A stretch of 64,000 nt of DNA from Bacillaceae bacterium IKA-2. GTDB taxonomy: Bacteria; Bacillota; Bacilli; Bacillales; Anaerobacillaceae. A model generated the notes under the pieces. It worked only from the letters and a program-made list of their open reading frames with translations. It had not been told where the DNA came from and ran no database searches. The DNA is taken from the NCBI GenBank assembly GCA_031761875.1, contig CP134492.1, positions 3,720,001-3,784,000 on the forward strand. Direction: 5' to 3'. The position numbers and the translations under genes were made by a program. Shown in pieces: positions 9,651 to 17,886 of this stretch. Positions within the stretch are counted from its first letter, which is position 1, and every line of letters begins with the position of its first letter.

Positions 9651-10862
9651 ATGAATTTTAAATTTTCTGAAGAACAAGAAATGGTAAGAAAGATGGTACG
9701 TAATTTTGTTGATAAGGAGATCATGCCTCATATTGGTGAGTGGGATGCAAAAAGCCACTTTGAAGTAGGAATTATGAAGCGTCTTGCAGAACTAGATTTA
9801 ATGGGTGTCTGTATACCAGAAGAATATGGCGGAAGCGGGATGGATTATAATACACTAGCGATCGTTTGTGAAGAGTTAGAACGTGGTGATACGGCGTTTA
9901 GGACAGCGGTATCTGTTCATATCGGTCTGAGTAGTTTAACGCTCTTACAGTGGGGAAATGAGTATCAAAAACAAAAATACCTAGTCCCACAAGCTAAGGG
10001 TGAAAAGATTGGTGCATTTGGGCTTACTGAACCGAATGCCGGATCTGATGTTGCTGCATTACAAACAACAGCAGTAAAAGATGGCGATGATTATATTCTT
10101 AATGGTTCAAAAACATGGATTTCCCTTTGTGACCATGCCGATAATTTCCTTGTCTTTGCTTATACAGATAAGAGCAAAAAACAAAAAGGTATTTCGGCCT
10201 TTATTGTCGAAAGAACGATGCCTGGTTTCTCTTCTAAAGCCATTAAAGGTAAGTTAGGAATTCGTGCGGGAAATACAGGTGAGACTTTCTTTGAAGATGT
10301 AAGGGTTCCGAAAGAAAATTTACTTGGTGAAGAAGGAGAAGGATTCAAAATTGCTATGGCAGCACTTGATAACGGGAGATTTACGGTCGCAGCTGGGGCT
10401 AGCGGGCAAATTATGGCTTGTTTAGAAGCGAGCGTTTCTTATTGCCATGAAAGAAGTACATTTGGTAAAGAAATTGGGAAACATCAATTAGTCCAACAAA
10501 TGATCGCTAATATGGAAGCTGGATTACAAATGTCACGTCTCCTCGTCTATAAGGCTGGATGGCTTAAAAATGAAGGCGAACGAAACACAAAGGAAACTTC
10601 GCTTGCAAAATGGCAAGCTTGTAATTTTGCAAATCAAGCAGCTAACGATGCTGTCCAAATTTATGGTGCCTATGGCTATTCGAACGAATACCCTGTTGAA
10701 CGTTACTTGAGAAATTCTAAAGCACCAGTTATATATGAAGGAACTAGAGAAATTCATACGCTCATGCAAGCAGATTATGTATTAGGGTATCGTCAAGATA
10801 AACCGATTTCAAAAAAATTACCTGCTTGGCCTTTTGAAGCTGCTACAGACAAAGTTAAATAA
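9651..10862 (+). CDS. Acyl-CoA dehydrogenase family protein
   Basis: FAD enzyme that introduces an alpha,beta double bond into acyl-CoA and passes electrons to ETF. It has 403 residues from the ATG at 9651; a TTG at 9648 directly before it is also possible (AGGAGG at 9635). Family features: GAFGLTEPNAGSDVAAL, the KTWIS segment, FGKEIGKHQLVQQMIA, and the catalytic glutamate in VIYEGTREIHTLMQADYVLG (about residue 363). The glutaryl-CoA/short-branched subfamilies look similar, so chain specificity is open. It is co-transcribed with the CoA-transferase. The electron acceptor may be a conventional ETF encoded elsewhere; the FixAB proteins in this window belong to a different, bifurcating type. Confidence 0.93.
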   Translation: MNFKFSEEQEMVRKMVRNFVDKEIMPHIGEWDAKSHFEVGIMKRLAELDLMGVCIPEEYGGSGMDYNTLAIVCEELERGDTAFRTAVSVHIGLSSLTLLQWGNEYQKQKYLVPQAKGEKIGAFGLTEPNAGSDVAALQTTAVKDGDDYILNGSKTWISLCDHADNFLVFAYTDKSKKQKGISAFIVERTMPGFSSKAIKGKLGIRAGNTGETFFEDVRVPKENLLGEEGEGFKIAMAALDNGRFTVAAGASGQIMACLEASVSYCHERSTFGKEIGKHQLVQQMIANMEAGLQMSRLLVYKAGWLKNEGERNTKETSLAKWQACNFANQAANDAVQIYGAYGYSNEYPVERYLRNSKAPVIYEGTREIHTLMQADYVLGYRQDKPISKKLPAWPFEAATDKVK

Positions 10863-10868
10863 TTAACA

Positions 10869-11066
10869 AGAAAAAGCGCAAGCGCCTTGGTCAGCCGCGA
10901 CAAGCACTGGAGGCCTATGACATGTAGCCCGCCACTCGGCTACATGTCATAGGGTGAAGTGACCTCGAGCGGCTAGGCGCTGCTCCTGCGGTTACTCGTC
11001 GCAAAACCAGCTATGAAGTAACTCAAGGATGTGTCTTGAAGCTAGACAGACGCGAAAATTATATAC
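10869..11066 (+). repeat. Dispersed repeat R2, copy A (about 200 bp)
   Basis: A GC-richer non-coding segment beginning GAAAAAGCGCAAGCGCCTTG and ending GTCTTGAAGCTAGACAGACG. It contains a perfect 16-base stem (10914-10929 with 10938-10953, CCTATGACATGTAGCC arm) and the core CTCGTCGCAAAACC. The core and the GATGTGTCTTG(A/G)AGCTAGAC tail recur at 56254-56345, inverted at 62497-62647, and in part at 31923 and 63779. Confidence 0.8.
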
Positions 11067-11081
11067 TTTCTTATCTCTTCA

Positions 11082-11133
11082 AAAAAAAGCACTTCACTTC
11101 TCTTTAATAACAAAGAAGTGAAGTGCTTTTTTT
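11082..11133. terminator. Bidirectional Rho-independent terminator
   Basis: A perfect 20-base stem (arms 11082-11101 and 11114-11133, core AGCACTTCACTTCT) is flanked by A and T runs on both sides. It lies between the converging acyl-CoA dehydrogenase and amidotransferase genes. Confidence 0.9.
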
Positions 11134-11872
11134 ATTTCTTATTTTGGCTATATAATTTTGTAGCTTCATACATACTAGTAAATAAATTGGACCAACTAGA
11201 ATCTTTTTTCCATAGTTTCTCTGGATGAAACTGTAATCCAATTAACCATGGATGCTCTTCTCCTTCAATTGCTTCGATAATGTCATCCTCTATTGATAAG
11301 GCGGATACTTTTAACCCCTCACCTAAACGGTCTATACATTGGCGGTGGAAAGAGTTTACTTTTACTGCTTTTTTTCCAAGGATATTTCCAAGCAGACTGC
11401 TTGTTTCAACTTTTAGTTCATGAGTTGGCGTATCCCCAGGAATATTATTTTTTTCTTGATGATGTTCAATTATACTTTCTATACTTTTTAATGTCCCACC
11501 ACAAACCTCGTTAATCATTTGTTTGCCTCTACAAACTCCGAGGATGGGGATTTCTAGAGGCAGAGCTTCCTCTAGTAAGCTTAACTCAAAATTATAACGC
11601 TCACTTCCGGTATCTTTTAATCCAAGTGATACATTCGATGATTTTTTTAACGGTAAAAATCCACCTCCTGATATTAATAGACCGTCTAGCTTACCTAAAT
11701 AACTTTGTATTTCAGACCTATCAGAGATTGGCGGTAATATAATTGGTATCATATTATGGCTTTGTAAAGCTTCTATATAATGACGTTCTATATAGAGAAG
11801 AGGGTGATTTGGATAAATATCTTGAAGCTCACCTTTATCAATATGAGTTGTAACACCAATCCACGGTTTCAT
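11132..11872 (-). CDS. Class I glutamine amidotransferase-like protein (peptidase C26, gamma-glutamyl hydrolase type)
   Basis: A 246-residue protein of the PuuD-like gamma-glutamyl-GABA hydrolase / peptidase C26 group. The catalytic triad is visible: the nucleophile Cys in GVCRGKQ (C114), and His plus Glu in LQFHPEK near the C-terminus. The oxyanion region ISGGG (residues 68-72) and NSFHRQ are also typical. Family members cleave gamma-glutamyl amide bonds, as in the gamma-glutamyl putrescine pathway. No putrescine genes are adjacent; it sits downstream of the AtuA-a/DUF4387-a pair on the same strand, separated by an R1 repeat, so it may be a separate transcription unit. Its substrate could be a gamma-glutamylated compound brought in by the neighbouring ABC importer, but this is speculation. 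Confidence 0.85.
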   Translation of the reverse strand: MKPWIGVTTHIDKGELQDIYPNHPLLYIERHYIEALQSHNMIPIILPPISDRSEIQSYLGKLDGLLISGGGFLPLKKSSNVSLGLKDTGSERYNFELSLLEEALPLEIPILGVCRGKQMINEVCGGTLKSIESIIEHHQEKNNIPGDTPTHELKVETSSLLGNILGKKAVKVNSFHRQCIDRLGEGLKVSALSIEDDIIEAIEGEEHPWLIGLQFHPEKLWKKDSSWSNLFTSMYEATKLYSQNKK

Positions 11873-11926
11873 ATAATAGCAACTCCTTATTCTACAAAAT
11901 AGTAAGTTAATGATTCATTAACTGAG

Positions 11927-12037
11927 TGAATTTCATCATACCAATAATTAACCACATACAGCTACATCTAGTTGAGAACCGTTCAACTCAACTAGATGTA
12001 GCCTCTTAGTGGCATTGAATCAGGATGATGAAATTCA
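11927..12037. repeat. MITE-like dispersed repeat R1, copy 2 (long form)
   Basis: Terminal inverted repeats TGAATTTCATCAT (11927-11939) and ATGATGAAATTCA (12025-12037) enclose the inner hairpin CTACATCTAGTTGA/TCAACTAGATGTAG and a TTAGTGGC segment as in copy 1. The right end abuts the TAA stop (12038-12040) of the DUF4387-a gene. Confidence 0.85.
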
Positions 12038-12358
12038 TTAAACCGGAATTTCAATTCCTAATAGCGGAGAATACTGCTGACAACCAAATATGTCTCGATC
12101 ACCAAAACTACCACTGCGAATCGTTCGGTAAATGGTAAATTTTATCGCAAATGCAGGGTCGTATTCAACAAAATCACAAATTCTCTCTAATGGTATGTTA
12201 TATAACTTTGCTACTGTTTCTTTCGTAATACAGCGACTTTCCTTTACTAGTTCATAATTCTCTCTGCCCCTGAAAATAATATCAAAGGTAATTTTATCTG
12301 TACTGGCATTCTTGCTTCTAATCGTCTTAGCTAAATCTATCAACATTTTTGTTTTCAT
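12038..12358 (-). CDS. DUF4387 family protein, copy a
   Basis: A small cytoplasmic protein of 106 residues with no signal or membrane segment. The near N-terminal TIRSKNASTDKITFDIIF block is the conserved signature of DUF4387. It is the downstream partner of an AtuA-like protein gene (21 bases apart) and is closely similar to the second copy at 22308-22631 (TIRSKNAGTDRITFDIIF). DUF4387 genes are commonly found next to or fused with AtuA-like/DUF1446 genes, so the two proteins probably act as one enzyme or complex. The reaction is not known to me. The start ATG at 12358 follows GGGAGGG. The R1 repeat inserts directly at its stop codon. Confidence 0.82.
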   Translation of the reverse strand: MKTKMLIDLAKTIRSKNASTDKITFDIIFRGRENYELVKESRCITKETVAKLYNIPLERICDFVEYDPAFAIKFTIYRTIRSGSFGDRDIFGCQQYSPLLGIEIPV

Positions 12359-12379
12359 GATTATTCCCTCCCTTTCTTA

Positions 12380-13765
12380 TTATTTGTGCGCTACAGATTT
12401 CCCTACTTCTATCAGTTCTACATTAAACAACTCTAGAGGATCATCAACAGGAATTATGTGGTGAATTGTCCAATCGTAAGCTGCTGTTGCTGGTAGCGCC
12501 TCGTCAATAATAAATGATGCTCCTCCGGCCGTTCCTTTAACTTCTGGAAGTCTAGCATAAAAAATCTGTCTAGATGCCATCAAGGCTATCTCCTCAGCTA
12601 CTGCTTTTGTTGGTGCAACTGCTTCGATAATGATACACAGTTCATGAGGTACTACGTCTTTTACAGGTTCTAAATCTCCCATTACTCCGTTCTTCCCAAA
12701 TATTTTATAATCTACATAATACTTTAAATCTGGAAAGCTCTCATGAATTTGATCTTTTGCCCATTGAATGACTTTATCAATATTTTCTATCGTATAAGGA
12801 TCTCGGATACCTGCAAAGCTGTAAAATCTCTCCCCAAGTTTCCCAGCACCCTCCAATTTCACTTTCACTTTCCCTTCAATTGGGAAAAACTCTGGCCCTG
12901 TGATACGACAAGTTTTTTCATTAAACTGCTCATATGAGCAGTTTGTCATATCTAACATTCCGCCTGCTACATACTCAAAAAATGGATTTGAGCGCTCATA
13001 CATCGCATGGCCAGCTACAGACGAAACTGTACAAAACTGCTCTGGGTGCATGGCTTCAACTTTTACATCATCTTGTGTAATCGTTCCAATGACACTTTCT
13101 TTAGCCCCATAAGGTTCAGCACAAAAGGACGCACATTCTAACAACTTCCCTAAATAATAAGATAAACTTTCTGGAAACCCTTCTCTAATCGCCGGTGCTC
13201 CAAAGACAGCACAATCACTAGATCGGCCACCTATAATTACATCAGCCCCCAAATCCAAAGCCTTAATATAAGGGTGGACTCCTGCTACAGCAACTATTCT
13301 ATCTGTTTTTTCAAGTTCATCCAACGTTAGATTATCCCTGCCATCTAATCCTTCAAAAGCTATTCCGTTATTCATTTTATTGATCAAGTAATCTTTATCT
13401 ACTTCAGAATAAAAGTAGGCTAACTTAAAATTTGGTATGTCATGTTTTTCTGCTAAATCTTTAATTATTTGAACATACATATCGACTCTACTATTTGAAC
13501 CAGTATCTCCTGCCGAGCCAATGATCATTGGCACCCCTTGCTCACGTGATGCCAGCAACATTAATTCAAGATCGTGTTTTTGCCATTCATACATACTTGA
13601 AGATTGATCTGAACCCAAAGGCGCCGGGCCAATGTCATCACTTCCTGAATCAGCACAATAATAATCTGGAAAGGTTGCTTTACCTATTTTAAAACTTTCT
13701 ACCTTCGTTTTCCCAAACCCCAACGCACCATTTGGACAGATAATTGATAATTTTTTTTTGCTCAT
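12380..13765 (-). CDS. AtuA-like (DUF1446) protein, copy a
   Basis: A 461-residue protein of the acyclic terpene utilisation AtuA-like / DUF1446 family. The start is the ATG at 13765, with GGAGGG eight bases upstream; a TTG at 13798 lacks a ribosome site. Conserved segments are an N-terminal CPNGALGFG, DYYCADSGSDDIGPAPLGSD, IIGSAGDTGSNSRVD, DVIIGGRSSDCAVFGAPA and a C-terminal LPEVKGTAG. The repeated Gly/Ser/Asp loops look like a ligand- or phosphate-binding site. The second copy at 20905-22287 is alike along its full length. AtuA was named from the Pseudomonas terpene-degradation cluster, but its chemical role there is not established. Here it follows the ABC importer on the same strand (36 bases from dppF), so its substrate probably arrives through that importer. 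Confidence 0.85.
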   Translation of the reverse strand: MSKKKLSIICPNGALGFGKTKVESFKIGKATFPDYYCADSGSDDIGPAPLGSDQSSSMYEWQKHDLELMLLASREQGVPMIIGSAGDTGSNSRVDMYVQIIKDLAEKHDIPNFKLAYFYSEVDKDYLINKMNNGIAFEGLDGRDNLTLDELEKTDRIVAVAGVHPYIKALDLGADVIIGGRSSDCAVFGAPAIREGFPESLSYYLGKLLECASFCAEPYGAKESVIGTITQDDVKVEAMHPEQFCTVSSVAGHAMYERSNPFFEYVAGGMLDMTNCSYEQFNEKTCRITGPEFFPIEGKVKVKLEGAGKLGERFYSFAGIRDPYTIENIDKVIQWAKDQIHESFPDLKYYVDYKIFGKNGVMGDLEPVKDVVPHELCIIIEAVAPTKAVAEEIALMASRQIFYARLPEVKGTAGGASFIIDEALPATAAYDWTIHHIIPVDDPLELFNVELIEVGKSVAHK

Positions 13766-13801
13766 AATACTTTCCCTCCGTTTATTCATTTTCTTCAAAA
13801 G

Positions 13802-14809
13802 TTATTCGTTATATAAGTGACAGGCTGCACCATGTCCGTCTTTTTCAGTCCATTTCGGTTGAACCTGCTCACAAATTTCTCCAATTTTCAAAAAGCAACG
13901 AGTGTGAAATTTACACCCTTTTGGTGCATCTGTTGGTGTCGGAACCGTTCCAGTTAAGATAATTCGTTCTTTAGCATTTATTCTTTCATCTTTATCGACA
14001 ATCGGAATTGATGATAAAAGCGATTGTGTGTATGGATGCAAAGGATTATTAAATAATTCTTTCGTCTCAGCCAATTCAACTATTTCTCCCAAATACATAA
14101 CAGCTACCCTATCGCTAACGTAATGAACAACACTTAAGTCATGTGCGACAAACAGATAGGTTAAATCTAATTCTTCTTTTAAATCTTCTAATAAATTTAT
14201 GATTTGCGCTTGTACTGAAACGTCTAGAGCTGATACGGGTTCATCTGCTACTATGAATTCTGGATTCATAGCTATCGTTCGTGCAATCCCAATTCTTTGG
14301 CGTTGCCCACCACTAAATTGGTGAGGATAATTGTCCATATGTCGTTTATTTAAACCAACCTTGTCAAGCAAGGAAATTATTTCTCGCTCTTGATCAATGA
14401 AATTTGTTACCCCCCTACTTTGTAACGCAACTTGGATAATCTCGCGAACAGTTTTCCTTGGATTTAATGAAGCATATGGGTTTTGGAAAATAATCTGCGC
14501 TTTTTGACGAAAAGACTTTAATTCATTATTATCAAATTTTGATATATCTTCATTTCTGTAAAGAATTTTCCCGTCAGTTATCTCGTGTAACCTAATAATT
14601 GCTCTACCAAGAGTTGATTTACCACAACCACTTTCTCCAACGATGCTTAATGTTTCTTTGGGGCGGATATCCAAGTTAATACCATCAACTGCGTAAACGG
14701 TTTGATCTTTCTTGCCTGCTAATTTTTTTTCTAAGAAGGAGGATTTTTTAAGAAAATGCTTCTTAACTCCTCTAAGTTTAATGAGCGGTTCTACTTCGTT
14801 GCTTTTCAT
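13802..14809 (-). CDS. Oligopeptide/dipeptide ABC transporter ATP-binding protein (DppF/OppF type)
   Basis: A 335-residue cytoplasmic ATPase. It has Walker A GESGCGKS, the Q-loop in IFQNPYASLNPR, signature FSGGQRQRIGIART, Walker B plus DEPVSALD and the H-loop VAHDLS. The C-terminal oligopeptide/dipeptide extension carries the Cys motif PKGCKFHTRCF...C. It is the second ATPase of a full Opp/Dpp importer; its start overlaps the end of the DppD-type gene by four bases (ATGA). Confidence 0.95.
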   Translation of the reverse strand: MKSNEVEPLIKLRGVKKHFLKKSSFLEKKLAGKKDQTVYAVDGINLDIRPKETLSIVGESGCGKSTLGRAIIRLHEITDGKILYRNEDISKFDNNELKSFRQKAQIIFQNPYASLNPRKTVREIIQVALQSRGVTNFIDQEREIISLLDKVGLNKRHMDNYPHQFSGGQRQRIGIARTIAMNPEFIVADEPVSALDVSVQAQIINLLEDLKEELDLTYLFVAHDLSVVHYVSDRVAVMYLGEIVELAETKELFNNPLHPYTQSLLSSIPIVDKDERINAKERIILTGTVPTPTDAPKGCKFHTRCFLKIGEICEQVQPKWTEKDGHGAACHLYNE

Positions 14810-15813
14810 TGCACCTCACTTCCTTTCTCATATAAAACACATCGCACTTGATGATGATTTCCTAAATCAGTCATCTCTATTGGTCTAAGACAAGATGGAT
14901 TTGCATGAGGACACCTCGAATAATATGGACAATCATCACCTAATTCGAATAAATCTATTACGCTACCCGGAATCGGTTCAATCTTCTCTTTCTCATTTGT
15001 GATACGTGGAATAGATTTAAATAGTCCTTGAGTGTATGGGTGCTTGGGATTTTTAATAACATCTTCAGTAACACCTTGCTCTACAATTACACCAGCGTAC
15101 ATTACCGTTATTTCATCACAAAATTCAGAAGCAACAGCTAAATCATGGGTCACAAGGATGATACTTGTTGATCGTTCTCTGTTGATTTTTTTTAGCAAAT
15201 CAAGAATCTGATTTTGTATCGTAACATCTAATGCTGTAGTTGGTTCATCTGCTAAAATTAATTCTGGTTCAGATGCTAAAGCCATTGCAATTAACATCCG
15301 TTGCTGCATACCCCCACTAAATTGATGTGGATAGTCATTGTAACGCTTTTCTGGTGAAGGTATTCCTACTTCAGCCATCAAACTATGAACGCGTTTTACT
15401 TCTTCTTTTTTCAAACCTAAGCGACGGAACCAACCCTTTATTTCAGGTTTAACAATACAATGATTGATTAATACTTCTCTAATTTGGTGACCTACTGAAT
15501 ATGCAGGATTTAATGTAGTCATCGGATCTTGGAAAATCATCGATATATCTCTGCCACGTATTTTTCGCCATTGTTCGTTTGAGTTTTTTACTTGATCCTT
15601 ACCATTAAAAAGTATATTTCCTTCGATAAGTTTTCCTGATTTCCCCAATAATCCAATAATAGAGAATAAAAATGAACTCTTACCGCATCCGGATTCTCCT
15701 ACTAAACCAACAATTTGTCCCTTTTTAACTTGTAAATTTGCTTTTCTAACAGCTTTTACAATCCCTTTTCCTGTCTCGTAACCAACAGTTAATCCATTTA
15801 TTTCAAGTGCCAT
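14806..15813 (-). CDS. Oligopeptide/dipeptide ABC transporter ATP-binding protein (DppD/OppD type)
   Basis: A 335-residue ATPase paired with the DppF-type subunit. Walker A is GESGCGKS, the signature FSGGMQQRMLIAMALA, and Walker B/D-loop ILADEPTTALD. The C-terminal Cys cluster DDCPYYSRCPHANPSCL is typical of OppD/DppD. The ATG at 15813 sits seven bases after GGAGG; a GTG directly before it (15816) is the alternative start. It overlaps the next gene by four bases. Confidence 0.95.
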   Translation of the reverse strand: MALEINGLTVGYETGKGIVKAVRKANLQVKKGQIVGLVGESGCGKSSFLFSIIGLLGKSGKLIEGNILFNGKDQVKNSNEQWRKIRGRDISMIFQDPMTTLNPAYSVGHQIREVLINHCIVKPEIKGWFRRLGLKKEEVKRVHSLMAEVGIPSPEKRYNDYPHQFSGGMQQRMLIAMALASEPELILADEPTTALDVTIQNQILDLLKKINRERSTSIILVTHDLAVASEFCDEITVMYAGVIVEQGVTEDVIKNPKHPYTQGLFKSIPRITNEKEKIEPIPGSVIDLFELGDDCPYYSRCPHANPSCLRPIEMTDLGNHHQVRCVLYEKGSEVQ

Positions 15814-15829
15814 CACAATCCCTCCTTCC

Positions 15830-16771
15830 TTATCTTTTAGTCTTCAATCGAGGGTCTAGAAGATCTCTTAATCCTTCTCCAAACAAGTTAATACTCAATA
15901 CTAAAATTAGTAAGGCAATTCCTGGAAACGTCGAAAGCCACCAGCCATTTAGAATATAATCTCTTCCTGAAGCAATCATCGATCCCCAAGCAGGTGTAGG
16001 CGGTTGTATTCCTAATCCTAGGAAACTTAAAGAAGATTCCATAATCATCATATAACCTAATCGCAAAGTTGCTAGCACAACAATTGAATGGACAATATTG
16101 GGTAAAATTTCACTTATTATTATAAGATACTTAGGTCTACCTAATGATTTGGCTGCTTCCACATATTCCTTAGACTGCTCTCCCATAACTTCACCACGTG
16201 ATATTCTAAAGAATTCAACCCAACCTTTAAAAGCTAAAGCAAAGATTAGATTAATAAATCCAGGCCCTAAAAATGCCATCATACCGATTGCAAAAATAAG
16301 AAAAGGAAATGCAAGCAGTAAATCTGCAAGTCGGGAAACAATACTATCAAACCAACCTCTAAAATAACCTGCGATTAACCCTAATAGTGTTCCAAAAACA
16401 ACAGATATCGTCGTTACGATCACACCAACCGCCAAAGATACTCGGGTACCATAGATGATTCTTGACAATAAATCCGTACCCTGTTGATCAGTTCCCAATA
16501 TGTTTTCCCAACTACCTCCCTCTAACCAAGCTGGGGGGGCAATTCTATTTGTCAAGTCACCTGTAACATGACTTTGTGGAGCAATATATGGAGCAAAGAT
16601 AGCCAATATGAAGTAGATAATAATAATAATTAATCCCCCCACGACTGACGGGTGCTTAGAAATGCTTTTTAAAAATTCTTTTGTATTTCTTAAGAACTTT
16701 TTTATTTTGTACATTGTTTGATTAGTAATGATAGTTTCTTCCTCTTCTTGTACTTCTTTGTTAGGAATCAT
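15830..16771 (-). CDS. ABC transporter permease (DppC/OppC type)
   Basis: A 313-residue inner-membrane subunit. The ATG at 16771 is chosen because GGAGG lies six to seven bases upstream; the longer frame to 16789 starts inside that ribosome site. It has an N-terminal cytoplasmic segment, a first membrane helix, the OppC N-terminal domain with NILGTDQQGTDLLSRIIYGTRVSL, and the EAA loop EYVEAAKSLGRPKYLIIISEILPN that contacts the ATPases. It works with the DppB-type permease encoded just upstream. Confidence 0.94.
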   Translation of the reverse strand: MIPNKEVQEEEETIITNQTMYKIKKFLRNTKEFLKSISKHPSVVGGLIIIIIYFILAIFAPYIAPQSHVTGDLTNRIAPPAWLEGGSWENILGTDQQGTDLLSRIIYGTRVSLAVGVIVTTISVVFGTLLGLIAGYFRGWFDSIVSRLADLLLAFPFLIFAIGMMAFLGPGFINLIFALAFKGWVEFFRISRGEVMGEQSKEYVEAAKSLGRPKYLIIISEILPNIVHSIVVLATLRLGYMMIMESSLSFLGLGIQPPTPAWGSMIASGRDYILNGWWLSTFPGIALLILVLSINLFGEGLRDLLDPRLKTKR

Positions 16772-16796
16772 TATATCCTCCCCCCGCATCTCATAT

Positions 16797-17807
16797 TTAC
16801 ATCCCGATTCTCGGGTTCAAATATGTGTAAATAATATCTACCATTAAATTTATTAAAACAAATACAATCGCATAAAACATAACTACACCTTGAACCAACG
16901 GATAATCTCTATTAAATATTCCTTCAACGACAAGTCTACCTAATCCAGGCCATCCAAAAACAGTTTCTACTAACATATTACCTCCCAATAATGCACCGAT
17001 TTCTAGACCTACTACTGTAATTGTAGGAATTAGTGCATTACGCAGAGTATGAATCATGATTACTCTCCATTCTTTAAGGCCTTTAGCCCTAGCCAATTTA
17101 ACATAATCCATTTGCAAGGCTTCCAGCATACTTGATCGTACAACTCGAGCGACAATTGCTCCCATAGCAGCCCCTAACGTTATAGCTGGAAGGATTAAGT
17201 GATTAGCAGCATTTTTAAAGCCTTCCCAATTTAGGGTTAGCAAACTGTCTAACAAATATAGACCGGTGATTGTTTGTATATCAATTCCAAAATCTAAGCG
17301 TCCTTTAACTGGAGTCCATCCTAATTTAACAGAAAATATTAAGATCAAAACTATTCCTAACCAAAAGGGTGGAACTGATATTCCGAAAAAAGAACCTCCC
17401 ATACCTAACCGATCTATAAAACTATTTTGTTTAACTGCTGAGTAAACACCGATCGGTATTCCTACTAGTAAGGCAAAAAACATTGCTGCTAAAGCAAGTT
17501 CTACCGTTGCAGCCGTTGTTCTTGCAATTAAAGTAGTAACAGGTTGGCCTTTATTATATGAGTTACCCAAATCTCCTTTCAATATTCCACCACCATAATC
17601 AACCAATTGAATGTGGAGGGGTTTATCCAAACCTAGTTCTGACGTAAGGTTATCAATTTCTGCTTGAGATACGTTTCCTGCATTACCCATCATCATGTCT
17701 ACTGGGTCACCAGGAGTTAATCTCATAAATAGAAAAACAATCAAAGCAACGCCTAACATTATCGGTATCGCAACTAAAATTCGCTCTAGTACTTTAATTG
17801 ATCTCAT
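16797..17807 (-). CDS. ABC transporter permease (DppB/OppB type)
   Basis: A 336-residue membrane subunit with the DppB N-terminal helix, FMRLTPGDPVD, and the EAA-type loop DYVKLARAKGLKEWRVIMIHTLRNA. The C-terminus ends in the family-typical YTYLNPRIGM. It follows the solute-binding gene after a terminator-like hairpin and is 25 bases from the DppC-type gene. Confidence 0.95.
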   Translation of the reverse strand: MRSIKVLERILVAIPIMLGVALIVFLFMRLTPGDPVDMMMGNAGNVSQAEIDNLTSELGLDKPLHIQLVDYGGGILKGDLGNSYNKGQPVTTLIARTTAATVELALAAMFFALLVGIPIGVYSAVKQNSFIDRLGMGGSFFGISVPPFWLGIVLILIFSVKLGWTPVKGRLDFGIDIQTITGLYLLDSLLTLNWEGFKNAANHLILPAITLGAAMGAIVARVVRSSMLEALQMDYVKLARAKGLKEWRVIMIHTLRNALIPTITVVGLEIGALLGGNMLVETVFGWPGLGRLVVEGIFNRDYPLVQGVVMFYAIVFVLINLMVDIIYTYLNPRIGM

Positions 17808-17835
17808 ATTTGTTCTTTATCCTCCTTTCAAAAAT

Positions 17836-17872
17836 AAAAAATAGGGGCCGAACCCCTATTTTTTATTTAAAT
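17836..17872 (-). terminator. Intra-operon attenuating terminator between solute-binding and permease genes
   Basis: On the minus strand AAATAGGGG-TTCGG-CCCCTATTT forms a strong stem followed by TTTTATTTTT. Its place between the binding-protein gene and the permease genes would let partial read-through give an excess of binding protein. Confidence 0.85.
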
Positions 17873-17886
17873 TTGAGCACTATCTA